This document shows positions 48,574 through 57,552 of a stretch of DNA of 64,000 nucleotides, piece by piece. Position numbers and translations under genes: made by a program. The notes below the pieces were generated by a model. It was not told the DNA's origin. It saw only the letters and a program-made list of their open reading frames with translations, and searched no databases. This DNA comes from Pseudomonas koreensis (lineage in GTDB: Bacteria; Pseudomonadota; Gammaproteobacteria; Pseudomonadales; Pseudomonadaceae). Position 1 is the first letter of the stretch. Each line of letters starts with the position of its first letter. The stretch covers positions 868,001 through 932,000 of the forward strand of contig NZ_JALJWP010000001.1 of the NCBI RefSeq assembly GCF_024169245.1. Reading direction: 5' to 3'.

Positions 48574-49113
48574 ATGGCAACTTCCCTCAATGGCAAACGC
48601 GTGGCTATTTTGGTAACCGATGGTTTCGAACAGGTCGAAATGACCGGTCCCAAGGATGCCCTGGAGCAGGCCGGCGTGCAGGTCGATATCCTTTCGGCAG
48701 AAACCGGTACGGTCAAAGGCTGGAACCACGACAAACCGGCGGACGACTTTCCGGTCGCCAACACCTTCCAGGCTGTGAGCATCGATCAATACGATGCCGT
48801 GCTGCTACCGGGCGGCGTGCAGAACTCGGACACCATCCGCATCGATCAGGACGCTCAGCACCTGGTCAAGACCGCCGCATCGGCCGGCAAGCCGATTGCC
48901 GTGATCTGCCATGGCAGCTGGCTGCTGATCTCGGCGGGACTGGTCAATGGCAAGACCATGACCAGCTACAAAACGGTCAAGGACGATCTGGTCAATGCCG
49001 GCGTCAACTGGGTCGATCAGGAAGTGGTCAAGGACGGCAACCTGATCAGCAGCCGCCAGCCGGATGATGTGCCGGCGTTCAGCCAGGCCCTGATTGACGC
49101 ACTGGCTGCGTAA
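48574..49113 (+). CDS. pfpI: PfpI/DJ-1 family protein (class I glutamine amidotransferase-like)
   Basis: A 179-residue DJ-1 superfamily protein with VAILVTDGFEQVEMTGPKDAL and the nucleophile elbow AVICHGSWLLISAG (Cys, His). Members act as glyoxalases, deglycases or stress chaperones; the name protease is historical. A single gene, divergent from HDOD and followed by a REP pair. Confidence 0.9.
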   Translation: MATSLNGKRVAILVTDGFEQVEMTGPKDALEQAGVQVDILSAETGTVKGWNHDKPADDFPVANTFQAVSIDQYDAVLLPGGVQNSDTIRIDQDAQHLVKTAASAGKPIAVICHGSWLLISAGLVNGKTMTSYKTVKDDLVNAGVNWVDQEVVKDGNLISSRQPDDVPAFSQALIDALAA

Positions 49114-49128
49114 TCTTCGCGGTCCCGT

Positions 49129-49191
49129 TCGCGAGCAGGCTCGCTCCCACACTTGAAATGCATTCCCCTGTGGGAGCGAGCCTGCTCGCGA
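49129..49191. repeat. REP pair, class A, between pfpI and rlmI
   Basis: Inverted units at 49129-49150 and 49169-49191 in a gap between co-directional genes. Confidence 0.92.
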
Positions 49192-49276
49192 AGGCATCAT
49201 CAGCGTTTCATCGCATCCTCAGCCCGGCGCAAACCGCAACACGCTATACTCCCGCTCTTTTTTTCGGAGCGACGTC

Positions 49277-50473
49277 ATGTCCCTGCCCAGCCTGCGCCTC
49301 AAAGCCAACGCCGACCGTCGCCTGCGCAACGGCCACTTGTGGGTCTACAGCAATGAAATCGACGTGGCTGCCACGCCTCTGCACGGCTTCAAGGCCGGCG
49401 ATCAGGCGGTGCTCGAAGCCGCCGGCGGCAAGCCGCTCGGCATCGTAGCGATGAGCCCGAACAACCTGATCTGCGCCCGCCTGCTGTCGCGCGACATCAA
49501 ACTGGCCCTGGACAAGTCGCTGCTGGTGCATCGCCTGAACGTCGCGCTGTCGTTGCGCGAGCGGCTGTTCGACAAGCCGTTCTACCGTCTGGTCTACGGC
49601 GACTCCGACCTGCTGCCGGGTCTGGTGGTCGATCGTTTCGGCGACATCCTCGTGGTGCAGATCGCTTCGGCGACCATGGAAGCGCATAAAGATGACGTGA
49701 TCGCCGCGTTGACCCAGGTACTGAAGCCAAGCGGCATTCTGTTCAAGAACGACTCCGCCGCCCGCGACGCCGAAGGCCTCAACCGTTACGTTGAAACCGT
49801 GTTCGGTCTGGTACCGGAGTGGGTTGCGCTGGAAGAGAACGGCGTCAAGTTCGAAGCGCCGGTCATTCAGGGTCAGAAAACCGGCTGGTTCTACGACCAC
49901 CGCATGAACCGCGCGCGTCTGGCACCGTATGCCAAAGGCAAACGCGTGCTCGACCTGTACAGCTACATCGGTGGCTGGGGTGTGCAGGCCGCTGCTTTCG
50001 GCGCCAGCGAAGTGTTCTGCGTCGACGCCTCCGCATTCGCCCTCGACGGTGTCGAGCGCAACGCTGCGCTGAACGGCTTCGCTGACAAGATGACCTGCAT
50101 CGAAGGCGATGTCTTTGAAGCGCTGAAGGAACTCAAAGCCAGTGAAGAGCGCTTCGACGTGATCGTTGCCGATCCGCCGGCCTTCATCAAACGCAAGAAA
50201 GACATGAAAAACGGCGAAGGCGCCTACCGTCGTCTGAACGAGCAAGCCATGCGCCTGCTGACCAAGGACGGCATTCTGGTCAGTGCTTCGTGCTCCATGC
50301 ACTTGCCGGAAGATGATCTGCAGAACATTCTGCTGACCAGCGCCCGTCATCTGGATCGCAATATCCAGATGCTCGAGCGCGGCGGCCAGGGCCCGGATCA
50401 TCCGGTGCATCCAGCCATCGCCGAAACCCGCTACATCAAGAGCATCACCTGCCGTCTGCTGCCCAACAGCTGA
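49277..50473 (+). CDS. rlmI: 23S rRNA cytosine methyltransferase, RlmI type
   Basis: A 398-residue protein with an N-terminal PUA domain (RRLRNGHLWVYSNEID), a linking EEHEAD-like region, and a SAM methyltransferase domain (VLDLYSYIGGWGVQAAAFGA, VIVADPPAFIKRKKD, SCSMHL). E. coli RlmI makes m5C1962; the assignment of position is inference. A strong terminator closes the gene and ends the conserved block before the accessory operon. Confidence 0.92.
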   Translation: MSLPSLRLKANADRRLRNGHLWVYSNEIDVAATPLHGFKAGDQAVLEAAGGKPLGIVAMSPNNLICARLLSRDIKLALDKSLLVHRLNVALSLRERLFDKPFYRLVYGDSDLLPGLVVDRFGDILVVQIASATMEAHKDDVIAALTQVLKPSGILFKNDSAARDAEGLNRYVETVFGLVPEWVALEENGVKFEAPVIQGQKTGWFYDHRMNRARLAPYAKGKRVLDLYSYIGGWGVQAAAFGASEVFCVDASAFALDGVERNAALNGFADKMTCIEGDVFEALKELKASEERFDVIVADPPAFIKRKKDMKNGEGAYRRLNEQAMRLLTKDGILVSASCSMHLPEDDLQNILLTSARHLDRNIQMLERGGQGPDHPVHPAIAETRYIKSITCRLLPNS

Positions 50474-50485
50474 TTGCGGTTGAAC

Positions 50486-50516
50486 ACGGGGAGCCGCTGA
50501 GCTCCCCGTTTTTTTT
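50486..50516 (+). terminator. Rho-independent terminator after rlmI
   Basis: Stem ACGGGGAGC/GCTCCCCGT with a 6-base loop and eight following T residues. It insulates the accessory operon from rlmI transcription. Confidence 0.93.
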
Positions 50517-50783
50517 GCGCCACCCTCCCCCGCTTCTTCACACTCGACATGAGTGTTCCGCCTGCTTCCTACAATTACATCCTCTCCGCTTTGAAGGAAG
50601 TTTCGCCATACCTGTTAATTAAGGAAATTAAACCTACACAGTTAGCCCCCGGCAAAAGATCACTCCGACAAAATTACTGGAATATTCCTACTTAATATCC
50701 GCTTGCCAATATTCGATTACAAACTATTATGAAGTTGTCGCCACGAAGCGACTTCAACTTTCTATGAACAAGGAGTTCACATC
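50517..50783 (+). promoter_or_regulatory. AT-rich leader and promoter of the peptide/SagB/diiron operon
   Basis: No convincing gene is seen here and the base composition is clearly more AT-rich than the surroundings, especially from 50590. A sigma-70-like promoter TTGCCA (50703-50708), 16 bases, TATTAT (50725-50730) can be read. Downstream, TCGC/GCGA and AAGTTG/CAACTT around 50733-50762 can fold into a hairpin in the 5' leader. A 48-codon frame at 50549-50695 lacks a ribosome site. Confidence 0.6.
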
Positions 50784-50855
50784 ATGAAAACCATTTATCT
50801 GGAAACAAATAAAATCGCCAACCTCGCCTTTCTGGTTGCAGCCAACGCCCGCTAA
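50784..50855 (+). CDS. 23-residue peptide gene, candidate precursor peptide
   Basis: The frame starts at an ATG with AAGGAG 8 bases upstream, the best ribosome site in this operon, and reads MKTIYLETNKIANLAFLVA then ANAR and stop. It holds a short polar head, a hydrophobic middle and a C-terminal Arg, with no Cys and one Tyr. It is the first cistron downstream of the probable promoter and is followed by a large hairpin and then by genes for a SagB-type dehydrogenase, a diiron oxygenase and an MFS exporter. Size and place recall precursor genes such as pqqA or that of pantocin. A role as substrate is inference; a regulatory leader peptide is the alternative. Confidence 0.65.
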   Translation: MKTIYLETNKIANLAFLVAANAR

Positions 50856-50857
50856 GT

Positions 50858-50904
50858 AAGTCTGGACGCCGGAGAGTGCCGGCACTTCGGCGTCCTCAAG
50901 ACTT
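50858..50904 (+). promoter_or_regulatory. Intercistronic stem-loop between the peptide and sagB-like genes
   Basis: AAGTCT (50858-50863) plus GGACGCCG (50864-50871) pair with CGGCGTCC (50888-50895) and AGACTT (50899-50904), leaving a 3-base bulge; the loop holds a further dyad AGTGCC/GGCACT. There is no T-run, so it is more likely an mRNA-stabilising or partial-termination element. Such structures commonly give more precursor mRNA than enzyme mRNA. Confidence 0.7.
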
Positions 50905-50924
50905 TCCCTGAGTGATCTGAATCA

Positions 50925-51998
50925 ATGTATATCAATCCTTTCCTGTTTATATTGCCGCGCCCGCCCGGACAAGTTGTCTGGAATTACAAGAACCATACTC
51001 AACACGAGCTTGATCTTGACTACTCCCATCGCCTCGCCAGACTTATACACAACCCAGACTTGTTTGACCCGAACAACATAATAGACACACAACTTCTGGA
51101 CGCTGGCATTCTAACAGTTTCAAAAATAGACAGCCCGAATTGGGGTTGGGACGAACTGTCGAAGATTTATCACATCGGCACGCAAAATATTCCCTGCGAA
51201 TCTACGCCACAGAACATTCACGAGTGGTCGAGACAATATCTCGCGCATTGCAGCGAAGTATTGGCGAAGCCAGAACCTTCAACAGACAGGAAGCCGCAGT
51301 CAGTTGAGGCGCTCATCACCTTGCCTGCACCCGGCGCAATGAACGATGACAGCCTGACCCAGGCATTGCTGAGGCGCAAAACCTGTCGTTCCTACACCGG
51401 TGCGGCGGTGACACTGGACGAGGTTGGCACGCTGCTGTACTTCACCCTCGGCTATTTACCCGCGCGCAAAAATGCACACGACGATCCTGTCGCGCCAGGC
51501 CTTGAGGCCCGTCGAAGCAGTCCCTCAGGCGGCGGTCTGAACGCCTGTGAGGGCTTTCTTCTGGCGCAGAACGTCGTCGGACTCGAACCCGGCATCTACG
51601 CCTATCACCCTGCCGAGCACGCCTTGAGTCAGGTCAATTCCTTACCTGAGCCTGCCCTGGGTCAATTACTCGGCGGCCAACACTTCATCAATAACCTGCC
51701 GCTGGGCGTATTCATCACCGCCCGGTTCGATCGACTCTGGTGGAAGTACGAACACTCGCGCGCCTACCGTATGGCGTTCATCGAGGCGGGGCATCTTTCG
51801 CAAACCTTTCAGTTGGTCGCGACGACGCTGGGACTCAACACCTGGCTGACCGGCGCGTTCGCCGACGGACAGGTGGAAAACCTGCTCGGTCTTGAAGGCA
51901 GCGCCGAGCAGCCATTGTTCTTTATCGGTTGCGGCCAAAGCGATGGCCAGGCGATGTGCCAGGAAATGCGTGATCTGCTGTGCGGGGTGTCGTCATGA
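50925..51998 (+). CDS. SagB-type FMN-dependent dehydrogenase (nitroreductase fold)
   Basis: A 357-residue protein. The N-terminal third (NPFLFILPRPPGQVVWNYKN) is typical of the SagB/ThcOx group. The nitroreductase-type domain begins near residue 148 with RRKTCRSYTGAAVTLDEVG, and RRSSPSGGGLNACE (about 196-209) is the FMN-site motif. Known relatives oxidise azolines to azoles or desaturate peptides. No YcaO cyclodehydratase is present here, so the usual azole route does not apply. The first 130 codons are AT-richer than the rest. Its stop overlaps the next start (ATGA). Confidence 0.88.
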   Translation: MYINPFLFILPRPPGQVVWNYKNHTQHELDLDYSHRLARLIHNPDLFDPNNIIDTQLLDAGILTVSKIDSPNWGWDELSKIYHIGTQNIPCESTPQNIHEWSRQYLAHCSEVLAKPEPSTDRKPQSVEALITLPAPGAMNDDSLTQALLRRKTCRSYTGAAVTLDEVGTLLYFTLGYLPARKNAHDDPVAPGLEARRSSPSGGGLNACEGFLLAQNVVGLEPGIYAYHPAEHALSQVNSLPEPALGQLLGGQHFINNLPLGVFITARFDRLWWKYEHSRAYRMAFIEAGHLSQTFQLVATTLGLNTWLTGAFADGQVENLLGLEGSAEQPLFFIGCGQSDGQAMCQEMRDLLCGVSS

Positions 51999-52972
51999 TT
52001 TCTCCAATGATCGATGAGAGCGAGGCCCCGGTGTCATGGTCGCTCAAATTTACCCTTCCCGAGTGGGAAAGCCGCGCATCGGTACGCACCAGTACCCACG
52101 ACTATCGGTTGCCGGGCGATGTCGAGCAACAACTGCAAACCCGCTACTGGTTTCCCCCAGCCTTTCTGCCCTATCTCGAGCATCCCGCGATCCAGGCCAA
52201 GGGGCGCGAAACACTGCACCGTCTCACAGCCAATCACCTGGTGTATTTCCTCGATTACACCACTTTGCTTGAACATCGCATCGTTAACCGCGCAGTGGAA
52301 GTCATCGTGCATCGGGAACTGCCCATCTACATACCGCTACCGATGAAGCATGCCGCGCTGCAGCTGTACACAGACGAGGGCTACCACGCGTTGTTCTCCA
52401 ACCAGATTGCCGAGCAGATTGCCGCGCTCTACAACATTACCCGGCGCCCCGTCGTCCCGAAGCGCATCGCCCGCATGAACGCCCTGATTGCGCGCGCATC
52501 GGAGAAAAACCGCGCACTGGCCTGGTTTCTGCTTGGATTTGTTTCGGAAACCATCATTGCCCGTGAGTTGCTGGAGGTGTGCCGCGACACGCTGGTTTCC
52601 AGCGTAAACGACATGCTGCGCGATCACCTTGCCGACGAGGCCCGGCACAGTCGTTATTTCGCTGAAGCTTTCCATTATTTCTGGATCTCTATGAACAGTC
52701 GTCAGCGGCTTTTCGTAAGCAAGACGCTGGTGGAGATCATTTCGATTTTCTTCGAGGCCGACGAAAACTGGCTGCAACAAAGCCTGCGATCAGCCGGTCT
52801 TGCAGACAGTGACGTGGCGGAGATTGTCAGCGGTATGGCGACCGTGCAGGCCAGCCGCACCCGTGCCCGCGCCGGTTCCAAAGCGACCCTGGAAGCCCTG
52901 CACAAGGCTGGTTTTTTTGCGCTGCCCCATAACCAGAAACTCTTCGCCAAAGCAGGATTGATCGATGGATAA
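51995..52972 (+). CDS. AurF-type diiron oxygenase
   Basis: A 325-residue all-helical protein. Diiron ligands can be read in full: Glu93 (LLEHRIVN), Glu128 and His131 (DEGYH), Glu185 (SETIIARE), and His211, Glu215, His218 (HLADEARH). Ligand spacing matches that of AurF, the p-aminobenzoate N-oxygenase, as I remember it. Enzymes of this family N-oxygenate amines or hydroxylate carrier-bound substrates. No NRPS or carrier protein is nearby. It is coupled to the SagB-like gene by ATGA and overlaps the exporter gene by 8 bases. Confidence 0.87.
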   Translation: MISPMIDESEAPVSWSLKFTLPEWESRASVRTSTHDYRLPGDVEQQLQTRYWFPPAFLPYLEHPAIQAKGRETLHRLTANHLVYFLDYTTLLEHRIVNRAVEVIVHRELPIYIPLPMKHAALQLYTDEGYHALFSNQIAEQIAALYNITRRPVVPKRIARMNALIARASEKNRALAWFLLGFVSETIIARELLEVCRDTLVSSVNDMLRDHLADEARHSRYFAEAFHYFWISMNSRQRLFVSKTLVEIISIFFEADENWLQQSLRSAGLADSDVAEIVSGMATVQASRTRARAGSKATLEALHKAGFFALPHNQKLFAKAGLIDG

Positions 52973-54197
52973 ACACAGCCGCGTAATCACCCGCCGCCAA
53001 CAGCGCGGTGCCGTCGGCCTGTTGCTGGCGATGATCCTGCTCGGCGTATTTCCGCTGGATGTGCTGCTACCCTCTTTCCCGGCGCTGGCGGCACACTTTG
53101 ATCGATCACCAGGCGATATTGCGCTCTCGATCAGTCTGTTCGCCGTGGGTATTGCGTTCGCCCAGTTGTTGATCGGGCCGCTGTCCGATGTGATCGGCCG
53201 CAAGGGCCTGCTGCTCGCAGGCATGAGCGTGTCGCTGCTCGGCGCGCTTGGCTGCGTGCTGAGCAACGACTACACGATGTTCCTGATTTTCCGGGTGATA
53301 CAGGCGCTGGGATGCGGTTGCTTCGTGCTGTCCCAGGCACTGGTACAGGATCTGTTCGAAGGCCATGAACGTGATCGCCTGCGGATCCTGATGGTCACCG
53401 CGACGGGCATTTTCATTTCGGTTTCACCACTGGCGGGTACGTTCCTTCAGGCGGCGCTTGGCTGGCGCGGCAGCTTCTGGGTATTCATCGCCCTGGCCGC
53501 TGTGGTTCTGATCAAAACATGGCGACTGCTCGACAACAGCCGGCCCGTTCAGAACGGTCCACACCTGGGCTTCATTCAGTCCTACCGAATGGTGCTGAGC
53601 AATTTCCCGTTCGTCGGCTATTGGCTGATCTCCGCATTCGCTTTCGCTTGCCACTTTTCCTTCATCGTCACTTCGCCGCTGATCTTCATGGAGCAGCTGC
53701 AAATGGCCCCCTACGATTTCGCCTTGATCCTGCTGGTCTACGGTGCCGCCTATGTCTTCGGCGGCCTGCTCGCCAGCGTGCTGAACCGGCATATCAATGC
53801 GCAACAGCAAATTATCACCGGGCTGAGTCTGATCCTGGTCTCGGGGCTAGTGATGCTTTACCTCGCCGCCAACCATGAGTTGTCAGCCGCGACGGTGCTT
53901 GTTCCGATGCTGATCTGCACAGTGGGCACCACCATTTCGCGGCCACCGGCGACCTCCCGTGCCATGAGCCTGTTTGCCGAAAATGCCGGCGCATCGGCGT
54001 CTGCTGGCAGCACCATCATCTTCATCTGTGGTGGGCTGGTCAGCGCTTTGATCAGCCTCGGTCCGGCCAATCTGCAAGCAACGCTGGGCTACGGTTTCGT
54101 GGTACTGAGCGGCGTATCCCTGATGCTGAACAGCGTGATTGGCCATCGCCCCAACAAGCTGCGCAGCAACAGGTTGATGCCGGGAGGCGACCATTGA
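52965..54197 (+). CDS. MFS drug-resistance-type exporter (Bcr/CflA-like)
   Basis: A 410-residue transporter with about 12 membrane helices. It has the DHA1 motif A (LIGPLSDVIGRKGLLLAG) between helices 2 and 3, and ALGCGCFVLSQALVQDLF-type motif B. Relatives expel small drugs and sulfonamides by proton antiport. Overlapping the diiron oxygenase, it probably exports or gives self-resistance to the product of this operon. Confidence 0.92.
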   Translation: MDKHSRVITRRQQRGAVGLLLAMILLGVFPLDVLLPSFPALAAHFDRSPGDIALSISLFAVGIAFAQLLIGPLSDVIGRKGLLLAGMSVSLLGALGCVLSNDYTMFLIFRVIQALGCGCFVLSQALVQDLFEGHERDRLRILMVTATGIFISVSPLAGTFLQAALGWRGSFWVFIALAAVVLIKTWRLLDNSRPVQNGPHLGFIQSYRMVLSNFPFVGYWLISAFAFACHFSFIVTSPLIFMEQLQMAPYDFALILLVYGAAYVFGGLLASVLNRHINAQQQIITGLSLILVSGLVMLYLAANHELSAATVLVPMLICTVGTTISRPPATSRAMSLFAENAGASASAGSTIIFICGGLVSALISLGPANLQATLGYGFVVLSGVSLMLNSVIGHRPNKLRSNRLMPGGDH

Positions 54198-54453
54198 CCC
54201 TGCCAGTCGTCATTGCGCAAGCCCCTTCGGCACGGGAACAATGCTTTGCGCCATTCCCTCACGACGCCAGCGGTGTAGAATCGCCTCATTCATCGCCATT
54301 CATCCCCGGCGGGTTTATGAGCTCAGGCTGAGACCAGCGGCGATCCCGCAACGTCATTGGCAACTTCCGGACACACGGCCATTTTTCGGGTGTTTCAGAG
54401 GTCAACAGAAGCTCACTCCCCTTTAGTACGTGATTAGCCGCCCGGAGTGCTCC

Positions 54454-56295
54454 ATGCCAGATTACCGCTCGAAAACATCCACCCACGGCCGCAACATGGC
54501 CGGCGCCCGCGCACTGTGGCGCGCCACCGGGATGAAGGATGACGACTTCAAGAAGCCGATCATCGCCATCGCCAACTCGTTCACCCAGTTCGTCCCGGGG
54601 CATGTGCACCTGAAGGACCTGGGTCAACTGGTCGCCCGCGAAATCGAACGCGCCGGTGGTGTGGCCAAGGAATTCAACACCATCGCCGTCGATGACGGCA
54701 TCGCCATGGGCCACGACGGCATGCTGTATTCGCTGCCGAGCCGCGAGATCATCGCCGACTCCGTCGAGTACATGGTCAACGCCCACTGCGCCGACGCCAT
54801 CGTGTGCATTTCCAACTGCGACAAGATCACCCCGGGCATGCTGATGGCTGCACTGCGCCTGAACATCCCGGTGATCTTCGTTTCCGGCGGCCCGATGGAA
54901 GCCGGCAAGACCAAACTCGCCTCCCACGGTCTCGACCTCGTCGACGCCATGGTCATCGCCGCCGACTCCAGCGCTTCTGACGAGAAAGTCGCCGAGTACG
55001 AGCGCAGCGCCTGTCCGACCTGCGGTTCGTGCTCCGGCATGTTCACCGCCAACTCGATGAATTGCCTGACCGAAGCCCTGGGCCTGGCCTTGCCGGGCAA
55101 CGGCTCGACCCTGGCCACCCACAGCGACCGCGAACAGCTGTTCCTCCAGGCCGGGCGCACCATCGTCGAGCTGTGCAAGCGCTACTACGGCGAGAATGAC
55201 GAGTCCGTACTGCCGCGCAACATCGCCAACTTCAAGGCGTTCGAGAACGCGATGATGCTCGACATCGCCATGGGCGGTTCGACCAACACCATCCTGCACT
55301 TGCTCGCAGCCGCCCAGGAAGCCGAGATCGATTTCGATCTGCGCGACATCGACCGTCTCTCGCGCAGCGTGCCGCAGCTGTGCAAAGTCGCACCGAACAT
55401 CCAGAAATACCACATGGAAGACGTGCACCGCGCCGGCGGCATTTTCAGCATCCTCGGCTCGCTGGCCCGTGGCGGTCTGCTGCACACCGACCTGCCGACC
55501 GTGCACAGCCGCAGCATGGAAGAAGCCATCGCCAAGTGGGACATCACCCAGACCAGCGACGAAGCCGTGCACCACTTCTTCAAGGCAGGCCCTGCGGGCA
55601 TTCCGACCCAGACCGCGTTCAGCCAGTCGACCCGTTGGGAAACCCTCGACGACGACCGTGAAAACGGTTGCATCCGCAGCTTCGAGCACGCCTATTCGAA
55701 AGAAGGCGGCCTCGCCGTGCTGTACGGCAACATCGCGCAGGACGGTTGCGTGGTGAAAACCGCCGGGGTCGACGAGTCGATCCACGTTTTTGAAGGCAAC
55801 GCGAAAATCTTCGAAAGCCAGGACAGCGCCGTGCGCGGCATTCTTGCCGACGAAGTGAAGGAAGGCGACATCGTCATCATTCGCTACGAAGGCCCGAAAG
55901 GCGGCCCGGGCATGCAGGAAATGCTTTACCCGACTTCCTACCTGAAATCCAAAGGCCTGGGCAAAGCCTGTGCGCTGCTCACCGACGGCCGTTTCTCCGG
56001 CGGTACTTCCGGCCTGTCGATCGGCCACGCTTCGCCAGAGGCTGCGGCCGGCGGCGCGATCGGTCTGGTGCAGGATGGCGACAAGGTGCTGATCGACATT
56101 CCGAACCGCTCGATCAACCTGTTGGTCAGCGACGAAGAACTGGCGGCACGCCGCGCCGACCAGGACAAGAAAGGCTGGAAACCGGTAGAGGTGCGCCCAC
56201 GCAAAGTGACCACCGCCCTGAAGGCCTACGCCCTCCTGGCGACCAGTGCCGACAAGGGTGCTGTGCGTAACAAAGCGATGCTCGACGGGCTGTAA
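54454..56295 (+). CDS. ilvD: Dihydroxy-acid dehydratase
   Basis: A 613-residue Fe-S dehydratase of valine/isoleucine synthesis. It has [38 protein letters not shown] (cluster cysteines) and [17 protein letters not shown]. The start at 54454 gives [17 protein letters not shown]. The 256-base gap from the exporter gene contains only possible promoter elements, and no terminator was seen after the exporter. From memory, ilvD directly follows the rlmI homologue in P. aeruginosa. Confidence 0.97.
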   Translation: MPDYRSKTSTHGRNMAGARALWRATGMKDDDFKKPIIAIANSFTQFVPGHVHLKDLGQLVAREIERAGGVAKEFNTIAVDDGIAMGHDGMLYSLPSREIIADSVEYMVNAHCADAIVCISNCDKITPGMLMAALRLNIPVIFVSGGPMEAGKTKLASHGLDLVDAMVIAADSSASDEKVAEYERSACPTCGSCSGMFTANSMNCLTEALGLALPGNGSTLATHSDREQLFLQAGRTIVELCKRYYGENDESVLPRNIANFKAFENAMMLDIAMGGSTNTILHLLAAAQEAEIDFDLRDIDRLSRSVPQLCKVAPNIQKYHMEDVHRAGGIFSILGSLARGGLLHTDLPTVHSRSMEEAIAKWDITQTSDEAVHHFFKAGPAGIPTQTAFSQSTRWETLDDDRENGCIRSFEHAYSKEGGLAVLYGNIAQDGCVVKTAGVDESIHVFEGNAKIFESQDSAVRGILADEVKEGDIVIIRYEGPKGGPGMQEMLYPTSYLKSKGLGKACALLTDGRFSGGTSGLSIGHASPEAAAGGAIGLVQDGDKVLIDIPNRSINLLVSDEELAARRADQDKKGWKPVEVRPRKVTTALKAYALLATSADKGAVRNKAMLDGL

Positions 56296-56319
56296 GCGTC
56301 AAATCGCCGAAACAACAAT

Positions 56320-56339
56320 GCCCCGCCATCGTGCGGGGC
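56320..56339 (+). terminator. Stem-loop after ilvD, tail replaced by a class B repeat
   Basis: GCCCCGC/GCGGGGC with a 6-base loop stands 24 bases after the ilvD stop, but instead of a T-run the class B repeat begins two bases later. Confidence 0.55.
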
Positions 56340-56340
56340 T

Positions 56341-56442
56341 GATCGTTCCCACGCTCTGCGTGGGAATGTCTCAAGGGACGCTCCGCGCCCAGTGACGCGG
56401 AGCGTCACGGGCTGCATTCCCACGCAGAGCGTGGGAACGATC
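56341..56442. repeat. Class B palindromic repeat, second copy
   Basis: A 102-base inverted repeat with GATCGTTCCCACGC/GCGTGGGAACGATC ends, very close to the copy at 1497-1608 with a different inner loop. Confidence 0.87.
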
Positions 56443-56458
56443 AAAAACAAGATCAAAA

Positions 56459-56483
56459 GATCGCAGCCTTCGGCAGCTCCTAC
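56459..56483. repeat. Single class C REP unit
   Basis: One GATCGCAGCCTTCGGCAGCT unit without its inverted partner, 14 bases before the end of pchP. Confidence 0.8.
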
Positions 56484-56496
56484 ATGTGATCGTGGC

Positions 56497-57552
56497 TTAC
56501 TGGATGTCTTCCGGTTTGACGATCACCCAGTTCTTGTCCGCCGTCACCGGCAATCCTTCCTTGGCCTGCGCCGCCGCGTGCTTGGCCATCATGCCGTTGA
56601 TCTGCGCCATGTACTTGTCCTTGCGGTTGATCCACAAGTGGATGCCGCCCTTGGCTACGTCGACATCGTGGAACAGCATGTAACCATCGCTCGTCGGGGT
56701 ATCGCCACCGACCAGTACCGGTTTTTTCCACTCATCGATGTAGGTGAGGATCGCCGCGTGCTTGCCGGCCATCCACGTTGCCGGGGTCCACAGGTAAGGC
56801 GTCAGCTCGAGGCCGAGGTTGGCCTTCTCGTCATATTTGCCGGCGGTGATCTGCTTGCGCGCGGTGGTCAGCTCGCCAGTCTTCTGATCCTTGAGCAGCA
56901 GTGAAACGCCGATGACGTTCTGCGGTTTGACGTTGTAGCCGTACTTGGGGTCCGCCGCGACCATGCGCACCAGTTCCTCGGAGGCGGCGGTCATTACGTA
57001 GACCTCGATGCCGTTTTCCATCAGCTTGTTGTACAGCTCCTGCTGGCCAGTGAAGATCTTCGGCGGATTGACGTCGAGCTTCTTCACCACATCGCCTTCG
57101 TAATACGTCGCCGGCACCGGTTTGCCGGAAGCCATCAGCTCATCGACGTAGCCCTTGAGCTCCTTGAGGGTGAAACCGGAAAACACCTGCGCCACCCACG
57201 GGTAGCAGACCATGTCGTCGACTTCGCAGAGCCGGTAGTAATAGCTGAACAGACTCTCCTTGTGCTCGGCGGTGTCCTTGAAGGGCATCAGTTTCAACGA
57301 GGGATCGAGCTTGTCACGGGTGATCAGTCCCTTGTTTTCCATGAACGGCAACAGAGACTCTTCGAGGTCGTAGCGGTAACTGGTGTTGTCCATGTCGAAC
57401 ACCGCGTAGTTACCCTTGTTGGCGTTGGCCGCGATCATCGCGTCCAGCGCCTTGGCCTGATCTGCCGGCCAATGCTTGAGCTCGGTGGCGAAGGCCTGAC
57501 CAGTCAGGCCAGCCGCCAGTGCCACAGCCAACAACGTGCGTGCAATTGTCAT
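56497..57552 (-). CDS. pchP: Phosphorylcholine phosphatase
   Basis: A 351-residue HAD-superfamily phosphatase. Signal peptide MTIARTLLAVALAAGLTGQAFA, HAD motif I VFDMDNTSYRYD, motif II MTAASEELVRM, motif III/IV LVGGDTPTSDGYMLF. The YRYDLEESLLPFME stretch is distinctive of PchP, the periplasmic enzyme that frees choline from phosphorylcholine. The start at 57552 gives the clean signal sequence. Regulation by choline is known elsewhere; no operator was read here. Confidence 0.93.
   Translation of the reverse strand: MTIARTLLAVALAAGLTGQAFATELKHWPADQAKALDAMIAANANKGNYAVFDMDNTSYRYDLEESLLPFMENKGLITRDKLDPSLKLMPFKDTAEHKESLFSYYYRLCEVDDMVCYPWVAQVFSGFTLKELKGYVDELMASGKPVPATYYEGDVVKKLDVNPPKIFTGQQELYNKLMENGIEVYVMTAASEELVRMVAADPKYGYNVKPQNVIGVSLLLKDQKTGELTTARKQITAGKYDEKANLGLELTPYLWTPATWMAGKHAAILTYIDEWKKPVLVGGDTPTSDGYMLFHDVDVAKGGIHLWINRKDKYMAQINGMMAKHAAAQAKEGLPVTADKNWVIVKPEDIQ

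Noticed and set aside
50549..50695. 48-codon frame in the AT-rich gap before the peptide gene
   Set aside because: No ribosome site, no recognisable features, and it lies upstream of the best promoter; kept only as a note.
50925..52972. Azole-forming RiPP cluster
   Set aside because: A SagB-type enzyme alone suggests it, but there is no YcaO cyclodehydratase and the peptide has no Cys and only one Thr-rich spot, so azole chemistry is not supported.
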